The notes beneath the pieces are model-generated. The model saw nothing but the letters and a program-made list of their open reading frames with translations. It ran no database searches and had not been told where the DNA came from. Made by a program: the position numbers and the translations under genes. DNA of 5,600 nucleotides from Paracoccaceae bacterium. Lineage in GTDB: Bacteria; Pseudomonadota; Alphaproteobacteria; Rhodobacterales; Rhodobacteraceae. Location: NCBI GenBank assembly GCA_023263735.1, contig JALQUQ010000183.1:1-5600 (forward strand), written 5' to 3'. Below are positions 1-5,186 of the stretch, one piece after another; position 1 is the stretch's first letter; each line of letters opens with the position of its first letter.

Positions 1-4
1 TGCT

Positions 5-484
5 TCACGCCTCGTTCGCGTCGGCCAGGGGCAAGGCCGTTTGCCGTTTGACACGACGCAAGACGAACTCGGTGCTGGCGTCCCGCACAACACCCGTGGC
101 CAAAAGGCCATCGTTGATAAAGTGCTCCAATTCTCCGGCAGAGCGCGCAACGACCGACATGATATAGCGCGCCTTACCCGTCACCGTTGCACAATCGACG
201 ATCCTGCTGTCACGCGCCACGAATTCTTCGAACAGCTTGCGGGCAGCCGGGGAATGATCTGACAGCACCACCTGCACAAAGGCAGAAACCGTCAAGCCAA
301 CGGAATGCGGGTTCAGGATGGCAACTTGTCGCTCGATGACACCGGCATCCTCAAGCGCGCGTATGCGCCGCCATGTGGGCGAGGGCGACAGGCCGGCTTT
401 GCCCGCAACCTCGGCCAAGGATTGCCGCGCATCTGATTGCAGCGTCGATAAAATCGCCAGATCAAACTTGTCCAATGCTGACAT
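5..484 (-). CDS. Lrp/AsnC family transcriptional regulator
   Basis: This gene encodes a 159-residue cytoplasmic DNA-binding regulator of the feast/famine (Lrp/AsnC) family. Such proteins form dimers or octamers and commonly sense amino acids. Residues about 5-50 form the N-terminal winged helix-turn-helix (LDKFDLAILSTLQ, then SLAEVAGKAGLSPSPTWRRI, then ALEDAGVIE), which is typical of the family. Residues about 66-145 match the RAM effector-binding domain. The usual TG-D-Y stretch there reads VTGKARYIMSV, so the common acidic residue is missing. Length is normal. The ATG at 484 is chosen because the HTH begins right after it. There is no good Shine-Dalgarno: AGG directly abuts the ATG, and GAGGG lies about 11 nt upstream. 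The gene lies downstream of trpA on the same strand, across a 105-bp gap with its own promoter candidate. The family call is sure; the target genes and ligand cannot be told from the window. Confidence 0.93.
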   Translation of the reverse strand: MSALDKFDLAILSTLQSDARQSLAEVAGKAGLSPSPTWRRIRALEDAGVIERQVAILNPHSVGLTVSAFVQVVLSDHSPAARKLFEEFVARDSRIVDCATVTGKARYIMSVVARSAGELEHFINDGLLATGVVRDASTEFVLRRVKRQTALPLADANEA

Positions 485-497
485 CCTGCCCAGGGCC

Positions 498-526
498 CTC
501 GTATGAGTTCCCTAGCAGTTTGACAA
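498..526 (-). promoter_or_regulatory. candidate sigma70-like promoter of the Lrp-type regulator
   Basis: Read on the minus strand, TTGTCA (521-526) and TACGAG (498-503) are separated by exactly 17 bases. The -35 is close to TTGACA; the -10 matches TATAAT only at T1, A2 and A5. The predicted start near 491 would leave a leader of only about 7 nt, making the mRNA nearly leaderless. That agrees with the lack of a usable Shine-Dalgarno but is unproven. A perfect 8-bp palindrome, AGGGCCCT, sits at 492-499 over the predicted start point. This is an inference from hexamer matches only. Confidence 0.4.
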
Positions 527-533
527 CCTTTAC

Positions 534-557
534 GCGATTACAGCAACAGTTTATCGC
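534..557. promoter_or_regulatory. inverted repeat GCGAT-N14-ATCGC upstream of the Lrp-type gene, possible operator
   Basis: GCGAT (534-538) and ATCGC (553-557) are perfect 5-bp arms separated by 14 bases. They lie directly upstream of the proposed -35 of the Lrp-type gene. Lrp/AsnC proteins often regulate themselves through dyads placed here, so an autoregulatory site is plausible. The arms are short and could arise by chance. Confidence 0.25.
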
Positions 558-589
558 CAAAAAGCTGCGTTAATTTTTGCGGCTGGCCG

Positions 590-1381
590 TTAGGCGGCGT
601 GCGCCCCGCCTGCCAGCCCCCGCACAAACGACAAAATGTCTGCCACGCTGCGCTTTTCCTCGATCATCTTGACGATGGCCGAGCCCACTACGCATCCGTC
701 GGCTACGCTGGCGATGGATTTGGCGGTTTCGGGCGAACGGATGCCAAAGCCAACGATGACCGGCAGGTCGGTGGCGGCCTTGATCCGGGCGACTTCGGGC
801 GCGACGTCCATCGCTTGGGCAGCAGCGGCACCTGTGATGCCGGTGATCGAGACGTAGTACACAAACCCGCTGGTGTTGCGCAGAACGGTCGGCAGGCGCT
901 TTTCATCCGTGGTCGGCGTGGCAAGACGGATGAAATTCAAACCAGCATCGCGAGCCGGAAGGCACAGTTCGTCATCCTCTTCGGGCGGCAGGTCGACAAC
1001 GATCAACCCATCGATCCCGGCCTCATGCGCGTCTTTCAAGAAACGGGCTACGCCGCGCGAATAGATGGGGTTGTAATAGCCCATCAAAACAATCGGGGTC
1101 TTGTCATCGGTCTTTCGGAAATCCCGCACCATTTGCAGGGTCTTTTCCAGAGTCTGCCCATTTTCCAAGGCGCGCTGCCCGGCCAATTGAATGGTCGGCC
1201 CGTCGGCCATCGGGTCGGTGAACGGCATTCCCAATTCGATGATATCAACGCCCGCCTCCGGCAGACCCTGCATCACCGCCATCGAGGTTTCGACATCCGG
1301 ATCGCCGGCCATGATATAGGCAACAAACGCCTTTTTGCCTTCGGCTTTGAGGCGTGCAAAAGAGGCGTCGATTCTGGTCAT
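590..1381 (-). CDS. trpA: Tryptophan synthase alpha subunit
   Basis: TrpA cleaves indole-3-glycerol phosphate to indole and glyceraldehyde-3-phosphate. The indole is channelled to the beta subunit TrpB in the cytoplasmic alpha2-beta2 complex, the last step of tryptophan synthesis. The 263-residue product is full length and keeps the Salmonella numbering in its active site: Glu49 in IIELGMPF, Asp60 in [11 protein letters not shown], Tyr175, and Thr183 in the loop-6 stretch [12 protein letters not shown] (211-214) and VVGSAIV (231-237) match the phosphate-binding loops near the end of the TIM barrel. The frame stays open upstream to 1573, but that extension overlaps the VOC gene and has no family match. 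The ATG at 1381 gives the usual N-terminus ([16 protein letters not shown]) and has AGGGAA 9 nt upstream. The gene upstream on the same strand is a VOC protein, not trpB, so TrpB must be encoded elsewhere. Identity is very secure. Confidence 0.98.
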   Translation of the reverse strand: MTRIDASFARLKAEGKKAFVAYIMAGDPDVETSMAVMQGLPEAGVDIIELGMPFTDPMADGPTIQLAGQRALENGQTLEKTLQMVRDFRKTDDKTPIVLMGYYNPIYSRGVARFLKDAHEAGIDGLIVVDLPPEEDDELCLPARDAGLNFIRLATPTTDEKRLPTVLRNTSGFVYYVSITGITGAAAAQAMDVAPEVARIKAATDLPVIVGFGIRSPETAKSIASVADGCVVGSAIVKMIEEKRSVADILSFVRGLAGGAHAA

Positions 1382-1399
1382 GGCTGGATCTTCCCTGTT

Positions 1400-1427
1400 A
1401 AACCCGAAAAGGGGTTTGCACGGCAAA
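1400..1427 (-). other. two overlapping small inverted repeats in the trpA leader
   Basis: Just upstream of the trpA ribosome site are AAACCC-GAAAAG-GGGTTT (1400-1417, 6-bp arms) and TTTGC-ACG-GCAAA (1415-1427, 5-bp arms). They share bases 1415-1417, so both hairpins cannot form in full at once. This resembles an attenuator in layout. However, the gap contains no ATG-started leader peptide and no Trp codons, so classical trp attenuation is not supported. The function, if any, is unknown. Confidence 0.3.
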
Positions 1428-1433
1428 TAGGGG

Positions 1434-1459
1434 AAAAGCAATGGCCCTATGCAAGGGCC
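1434..1459 (-). terminator. weak candidate terminator or attenuating hairpin at the end of the VOC gene
   Basis: A perfect GC-rich stem, GGCCCT-ATGCA-AGGGCC on the plus strand (1443-1459), spans the VOC stop codon. On the minus strand it is followed five bases later by TTTT (1437-1434). The stem is only 6 bp and the T-run is short and offset. It may reduce rather than stop read-through from the VOC gene into trpA. Confidence 0.3.
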
Positions 1460-1851
1460 GAGATGATCCAGTGGGTTCCAAAGCGGTCTTTCACCATTCC
1501 AAACCCGGGCGAAAAGAAGGTCGGGCCAAAGGGGTGGATCAGATTTCCCCCCTCCAACAACCTGTCGAACCACATCTGGCCGATATCAACAGATTTGGCC
1601 ACCTGCATGATCGACACGGCCTTTTGGGGGTCGCCCTCGACTCCGGGTGGAAAATCCGACGCCATCAAGACCCCATCCCCGATCCGCACTTGGGCATGCA
1701 TCATCCGCTGATCCGCCCCTTGACGCGGGTCACCGCCGGGCATGGCTGCATAGGGCATCATCTGCAGGTCCGTTCCGCCAAAAATCTCGGCATAGGCGGT
1801 CATGGCCTGGGCGCAATTGCCCTGAAAGTGAATATACGGGTGCGTCGTCAT
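1447..1851 (-). CDS. VOC superfamily protein, PhnB-like (function unknown)
   Basis: This 134-residue cytoplasmic protein belongs to the vicinal-oxygen-chelate fold, in the PhnB/'3-demethylubiquinone-9 3-methyltransferase-like' group. The signs are an N-terminal strand [17 protein letters not shown] followed by AYAEIFGG, the central [19 protein letters not shown] (about 52-70), and the terminal [19 protein letters not shown] (112-130). The last is the hallmark 'G-M-V-D-FG-W' ending of the family. Length is normal for the family. I cannot assign metal ligands or a substrate with confidence, and the old methyltransferase name for this group should not be read as function. The frame extends to an ATG at 1875. 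The ATG at 1851 is preferred because AGGAGG (1862-1857) lies 5 nt before it and because family members begin at this point. The gene is divergent from ychF and 65 bp upstream of trpA on the same strand, so partial cotranscription with trpA is possible. Confidence 0.9.
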   Translation of the reverse strand: MTTHPYIHFQGNCAQAMTAYAEIFGGTDLQMMPYAAMPGGDPRQGADQRMMHAQVRIGDGVLMASDFPPGVEGDPQKAVSIMQVAKSVDIGQMWFDRLLEGGNLIHPFGPTFFSPGFGMVKDRFGTHWIISALA

Positions 1852-1867
1852 GGTGGCCTCCTCGATA

Positions 1868-1893
1868 GCGATCAACCTAATCTGGCAGATCGC
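1868..1893. promoter_or_regulatory. nested dyad in the VOC/ychF divergent gap
   Basis: GCGATC (1868-1873) and GATCGC (1888-1893) are perfect 6-bp arms 14 bases apart. The palindrome ATCTG-G-CAGAT (1880-1890) lies partly inside. It sits just upstream of the VOC ribosome site, within its leader or promoter. It could be an operator or a leader hairpin; no known regulator motif is recognised. Confidence 0.25.
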
Positions 1894-1904
1894 GTTCGGC
1901 TAGC

Positions 1905-1933
1905 TTGATAAACGGGCGCTACGTGAATAGAAG
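1905..1933 (+). promoter_or_regulatory. candidate sigma70-like promoter of ychF
   Basis: TTGATA (1905-1910) and TAGAAG (1928-1933) are separated by exactly 17 bases. The -35 matches TTGACA at 5 of 6 positions and the -10 matches TATAAT at 4 of 6. Transcription would start near 1940, about 20 nt before the ychF ATG, leaving room for the AGGAGG ribosome site at 1950-1955. This is the best-looking promoter in the window. No equally good promoter is seen for the VOC gene on the opposite strand. Confidence 0.5.
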
Positions 1934-1960
1934 CGGGCCGTCCGCACACAGGAGGCGAAG

Positions 1961-3058
1961 ATGGGTTTCAAAATGGGTATCGTGGGTCTGCCGAACGTTG
2001 GCAAGTCGACCCTGTTCAACGCACTGACCCGCACGGCAGCGGCTCAGGCCGCGAACTTTCCGTTTTGCACCATCGAGCCCAACGTGGGGGAAGTGGCCGT
2101 TCCTGACGACCGTCTGGACAAATTGGCCGCTATCGCCGGATCGAAACAGATCATCCCGGCGCGCATGACCTTTGTCGACATCGCCGGCCTTGTCCGCGGC
2201 GCATCCAAAGGCGAAGGCCTGGGCAACCAGTTTCTGGCGAACATCCGGGAATGCGACGCCATCGCCCATGTGTTGCGGTGTTTCGAAGATGGCGACATCA
2301 CCCATGTCGAAGGGCGCATCGACCCGGTCGCTGATGCTGAAACGATCGAAACCGAATTGATGCTGGCCGATCTGGAGTCGATCGAGCGCCGCCGCGCCAA
2401 CCTCGCCCGCAAGCTAAAGGGCGGCGACAAGGAATCTCTGGATCAAGATCGCTTGTTGGCCGTCGCGCAAAAAGCCTTGGAAGACGGAAAGCCCGCACGC
2501 ACGGTCAAAGTGTCCGAAGATGACGAACGTGCGTGGCGGATGTTGCAACTGTTGACCGCCAAACCCGTTCTGTATGTTTGCAACGTCGAAGAAAGCAAAG
2601 CCGCCAACGGCAATTCGCAATCGGACCGCGTTGCCGAAATGGCCAAGGCCCAAGGCGCCGGCACCGTCGTGATCAGTGCCCGGATCGAGGAAGAACTGGC
2701 CCAGATGCCGGCCGAAGATTCGGCAATGTTCCTTGAGGAAATGGGTTTGACCGAAGCGGGCCTGGATCGCTTGATCCGTGCGGGCTATGCGCTTTTGGGG
2801 CTGCAAACCTATTTCACCGTCGGCCCGAAAGAGGCCCGCGCCTGGACGATCAGCAAGGGCATGTTGGCGCCTCAGGCCGCTGGTGTGATCCATGGCGATT
2901 TTGAACGCGGCTTCATCCGCGCCGAGACGGTTGCCTTTGCCGACTACGTTTCCTGCAAAGGCGAAGCGGGCGCGAAAGAGGCCGGAAAGTTCCGCGTCGA
3001 AGGCAAGACCTATGAAGTGAAGGACGGCGACGTCATGCACTTCCTGTTCAACGGCTGA
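1961..3058 (+). CDS. ychF: Redox-responsive P-loop ATPase YchF (OLA1 family)
   Basis: YchF is a universally conserved TRAFAC-class NTPase of the Obg family that binds ribosomes and prefers ATP to GTP. It is linked to translation and to oxidative-stress responses. The 365-residue product is full length. The P-loop GLPNVGKST is at 9-17, DIAGLV (the G3 motif, DxxG) at 73-78, and NVEE at 208-211 replaces the NKxD motif of true GTPases, which explains the ATP preference. A helical, charged stretch at about 130-180 fits the coiled-coil domain. The C-terminal part, from about 281, is the TGS domain ([17 protein letters not shown], ending [15 protein letters not shown]). The start is fixed by AGGAGG 5 nt before the ATG and by the family N-terminus [17 protein letters not shown]. 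It is a single gene, divergent from the VOC gene. Its last 11 bp overlap the end of the convergent araC-type gene. Identity is secure. Confidence 0.98.
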   Translation: MGFKMGIVGLPNVGKSTLFNALTRTAAAQAANFPFCTIEPNVGEVAVPDDRLDKLAAIAGSKQIIPARMTFVDIAGLVRGASKGEGLGNQFLANIRECDAIAHVLRCFEDGDITHVEGRIDPVADAETIETELMLADLESIERRRANLARKLKGGDKESLDQDRLLAVAQKALEDGKPARTVKVSEDDERAWRMLQLLTAKPVLYVCNVEESKAANGNSQSDRVAEMAKAQGAGTVVISARIEEELAQMPAEDSAMFLEEMGLTEAGLDRLIRAGYALLGLQTYFTVGPKEARAWTISKGMLAPQAAGVIHGDFERGFIRAETVAFADYVSCKGEAGAKEAGKFRVEGKTYEVKDGDVMHFLFNG

Positions 3059-3968
3059 TTTTCGATCTTCGGGCCAGAAACGCCGCCAACCCGTCCTCCT
3101 CGGGGTACCAAAGATTGCCGCGCCGCGCCTCTTCGGCGCGGCGTCTGTATTCGCTGGGGGACATGGCGGTGACCTTCTTGAATACCCGGGAAAAGTAATA
3201 AGGATCGCTGTATCCTGTTCGCGCCCCCGCCTCGGCAACCGAGACCCCCGACGCAATCAAATCCATCGCCCGCTCAATGCGCTTGAAGTCTTGAAACTGG
3301 CGGGGCGTCACGCCGATGCGCCTTTGGAACTCGCGCTGAAAGTAGTCTGGATTGTACCCTGCATCGGCGACAGCGCGCAGGGCGACCGCCTTGCTCAATG
3401 GTTCGGATGCAATGCGCCCGGCGGCTACGCTGACGGCAAGGTCGATGCCCCCGGCCGACGGCTGATAGATCTTGTCATCCTTCCAGCCCAAGAACGCCTC
3501 ATCGATATAGGCCAAGAGCAGAACCATCAGGCTGTGATGCTGTGCCAAGGTGACAGACGACGCGGGAGCGGTATTCCGATAGTGCCACCCCAAGCTTTCA
3601 ATCATCGGCCAATTCGCAAAGGTGACCTTTGACCGAAGGCGCAGACGAGAGAACAGATTCGCTTCCGCAAAAATGGACAGCGTGAAATGTTGCGCAAAGC
3701 CGATAAAGGCGCTCTTGGTCGGATTGCGCCCCTGAAATCGCATATTCCGGGGGATCACCATCGCCTGACCCTTTTCCAAGGTCAAACTTTCGCCGCCCAA
3801 ATCGTAATCTGCCCGCCCCTCCAGACAGAGCACGAAATCCTCAACCGACAGGGTCTTATCAACGACCCAGGTTGGGGCGTGGTGCATTTTGATCGTGGAC
3901 CGTGTGAGGTGAAGCGTCAAAGCCGAAGGCGGCACCTGATCCAGCGGAAAAGCTTTGTTTTTGTCCAT
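3048..3968 (-). CDS. AraC/XylS family transcriptional regulator, likely regulator of the adjacent GH105 gene
   Basis: The product has 306 residues. Residues about 25-100 look like an AraC-type cupin sensor domain (STIKMHHAPTWVVD, FVLCLEGRADYDLGGESLTLEKGQAMVIPRNMRF). Residues about 185-278 carry the paired helix-turn-helix domain: the first HTH in ALRAVADAGYNPDYFQREF with GVTPRQF, the second in VSVAEAGARTGYSDPYYFSRVFKK, closing with MSPSEYRRR. That last part is the family signature. About 28 extra residues follow the usual end (ARRGNLWYPEEDGL...). The frame is open far upstream, but that stretch is antisense to the hydrolase gene. The ATG at 3968 is chosen because GGGAAA lies about 4 nt before it and the sensor domain begins soon after. 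Family members usually activate sugar catabolic genes in response to a sugar, and the divergent hydrolase is the obvious target by inference. Its stop overlaps the ychF end by 11 bp. Confidence 0.93.
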   Translation of the reverse strand: MDKNKAFPLDQVPPSALTLHLTRSTIKMHHAPTWVVDKTLSVEDFVLCLEGRADYDLGGESLTLEKGQAMVIPRNMRFQGRNPTKSAFIGFAQHFTLSIFAEANLFSRLRLRSKVTFANWPMIESLGWHYRNTAPASSVTLAQHHSLMVLLLAYIDEAFLGWKDDKIYQPSAGGIDLAVSVAAGRIASEPLSKAVALRAVADAGYNPDYFQREFQRRIGVTPRQFQDFKRIERAMDLIASGVSVAEAGARTGYSDPYYFSRVFKKVTAMSPSEYRRRAEEARRGNLWYPEEDGLAAFLARRSKISR

Positions 3969-3970
3969 CC

Positions 3971-3994
3971 CATTTCCCGAAATGCTGAATTCAG
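3971..3994. promoter_or_regulatory. two adjacent perfect palindromes upstream of the araC-type gene, possible operator
   Basis: CATTTC-CC-GAAATG (3971-3984) is a 14-bp perfect dyad. It is followed without a gap by the 10-bp palindrome CTGAATTCAG (3985-3994). The first covers the ribosome site of the araC-type gene, so a bound protein or a leader hairpin there could restrict its expression. AraC-family proteins more often bind direct repeats, so another factor, or chance, remains possible. Confidence 0.35.
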
Positions 3995-4011
3995 TCGCCA
4001 AAAGATCCAGG

Positions 4012-4049
4012 CTATCTCTGATAATAGATAGGTTCTTCCGCTTCTTGAA
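4012..4049. promoter_or_regulatory. overlapping divergent promoter candidates within a CTATCT/AGATAG dyad
   Basis: On the plus strand GATAAT (4020-4025) matches TATAAT at 5 of 6 positions and would start the hydrolase transcript near 4032. The sequence 17 bases upstream (GCCAAA) is a poor -35, as expected for an activator-dependent promoter. On the minus strand TATTAT (4026-4021) lies 17 bases from TTCAAG (4049-4044) and could drive the araC-type gene. The two -10 elements occupy nearly the same bases, and both lie within an inverted repeat, CTATCT (4012-4017) and AGATAG (4026-4031). Polymerase or a repressor bound here would affect both directions. This is inference from sequence only. Confidence 0.4.
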
Positions 4050-4058
4050 AGACAACAG

Positions 4059-5132
4059 ATGGATGTTCTCGACTTTGCAGAGTCCTTCGCGCTTCGCTAC
4101 CGCGCCTACAAGGGCGGTGCCTGGTGTTACGAAGACGGCTGCCTCTATCGCGCCTTGGTCCTGCTGCACCAAACGACCGGACAGGCGCGATGGCTTGATC
4201 TGCTGATCCGTTTGACCGACCCACAGATCGCGCCTGATGGAACTCTGTTCGGCTATCACCCAACGGAATACAACATTGACAACATCCTTGCCGGGCGCTG
4301 CCTGTTTCACTTGTCGCAGGAGACAGGTGATCCGCGCTATCTCAAAGCCGCGCAAAGGCTGGCGGATCAGTTGCGGCACCATCCGCGGACGAGCACCGGC
4401 AATTACTGGCACAAGCAGATCTATCCAAATCAGGTTTGGCTGGATGGTCTTTACATGGGCCTGCCCTTTCAGATCGAATGGGGGGTGGCGACCGGTGATA
4501 GCGGTTTGGTCCGCGACGCTGTGCTCCAATTCAAGACAGCACTCGAACTGACGCGGCGCCCGGACGGGCTATACGCCCATGCCTGCGATGTCAGCCGCAA
4601 GATGCCATGGTGCGACCCGGTCACCGGTCACAGCCATACGCTGTGGTCACGGTCGCTTGGCTGGCTCGCCATGGCATTGGTCGACAGTCTGCAACTATTG
4701 CCGGATGATCTCTCAGGTGAATTGGCGCCTTCGGCCGCCGCATTTCTAAAATCCGCTGCCCGTTATCAGACAGACACGGGAAGATGGTGGCAAATCACGG
4801 ATCGCCCACATCTACCCGGAAATTACCTGGAAAGCTCTGCAACAGCGATGTTCGCCTATGCGTTTCAGGTTGCGGAACGTTTGGGGCTGTGCCCAGGGGC
4901 CAAGGACATCGGCATCCGCGCCTTGAACGCGCTCTCTGACACTGCGCTCAGCCCGGATTCAGACGGGGTGGTGCGGCTGCACGACATTTGCGCCGTGGCA
5001 GGTTTGGGGGGCGCAAACGTCCTGCGCGACGGCACACCAACCTATTACCTGTCTGAACCCGTCGTCGCCGATGACGTCAAAGGGGTCGGCCCCTTTCTGA
5101 TGGCCGTAGCCGAAAGCCTTCGGTCGGCCTGA
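4059..5132 (+). CDS. Glycoside hydrolase family 105, unsaturated glucuronyl/galacturonyl hydrolase (YteR-like)
   Basis: GH105 enzymes remove the 4,5-unsaturated uronic acid left at the non-reducing end of oligosaccharides by polysaccharide lyases, by hydrating the double bond. Substrates include rhamnogalacturonan, ulvan and related fragments. The 357-residue protein is full length and has the (alpha/alpha)6-barrel motifs in order: NYWHKQIYPNQVWLDGLYMGLPF (catalytic Asp129, equivalent to YteR Asp143), YAHACD (His174), RKMPW (180-184), WSRSLGW (196-202), NYLESSATAMFAYA (255-268), and a YteR-like ending, VRLHDICAVAG...GVGPFLMAVAE. The usual HAWD is HACD here (Trp to Cys at 176). No signal peptide is seen, so it should act in the cytoplasm on imported oligosaccharides. 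The ATG at 4059 is the only start after an in-frame stop at 4029. The ribosome site is weak (GAAAG, 7 nt spacing). No lyase or transporter is in the window, so the exact substrate is unknown. Confidence 0.93.
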   Translation: MDVLDFAESFALRYRAYKGGAWCYEDGCLYRALVLLHQTTGQARWLDLLIRLTDPQIAPDGTLFGYHPTEYNIDNILAGRCLFHLSQETGDPRYLKAAQRLADQLRHHPRTSTGNYWHKQIYPNQVWLDGLYMGLPFQIEWGVATGDSGLVRDAVLQFKTALELTRRPDGLYAHACDVSRKMPWCDPVTGHSHTLWSRSLGWLAMALVDSLQLLPDDLSGELAPSAAAFLKSAARYQTDTGRWWQITDRPHLPGNYLESSATAMFAYAFQVAERLGLCPGAKDIGIRALNALSDTALSPDSDGVVRLHDICAVAGLGGANVLRDGTPTYYLSEPVVADDVKGVGPFLMAVAESLRSA

Positions 5133-5136
5133 AATG

Positions 5137-5171
5137 AAAAAAACGCCGGGAGCATCCCGGCGTTGTTTTTT
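5137..5171. terminator. bidirectional rho-independent terminator between convergent genes
   Basis: A perfect 10-bp stem, AACGCCGGGA (5142-5151) and TCCCGGCGTT (5155-5164), closes on a 3-base loop GCA. On the plus strand it is followed by G and six T (5166-5171). On the other side are seven A (5137-5143), which form the U-tract for minus-strand transcripts. It begins 4 bp after the hydrolase stop and ends 15 bp before the stop of the convergent sugar transferase gene, so it can serve both. This is the strongest non-coding signal in the window. Confidence 0.93.
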
Positions 5172-5186
5172 CGTCGATTTCAGGGG

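Noticed and set aside
558..592. Possible trpA terminator (GGCCAGCC with nearby A/T runs)
   Set aside because: On the minus strand the small stem is followed by A residues, not T. The later TTTTT run has only a weak stem before it.
1382..1446. Classical trp leader-peptide attenuator before trpA
   Set aside because: There is no ATG-started short frame and there are no Trp codons in the gap, so the defining features are absent.
1382..1573. N-terminal extension of trpA by 64 codons
   Set aside because: It overlaps the VOC gene on the same strand, shows no TrpA homology, and the ATG at 1381 gives the normal length and residue numbering.
599..1711. Long plus-strand open frame (370 codons) opposite trpA and the VOC gene
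   Set aside because: It is antisense to two securely identified genes, has no recognisable domain and has no ribosome site. GC-rich codon use produces such open mirror frames.
2414..3256. Long minus-strand open frame (280 codons) opposite ychF
   Set aside because: It is the shadow of ychF and runs across the 3' end of the AraC-type gene in another frame. The translation is low-complexity and Arg/Gly-rich with no domain.
3969..4529. N-terminal extension of the AraC-type gene to a start at 4529
   Set aside because: It would be fully antisense to the GH105 gene and would remove the divergent promoter gap. The family N-terminus and a ribosome site fit the ATG at 3968.
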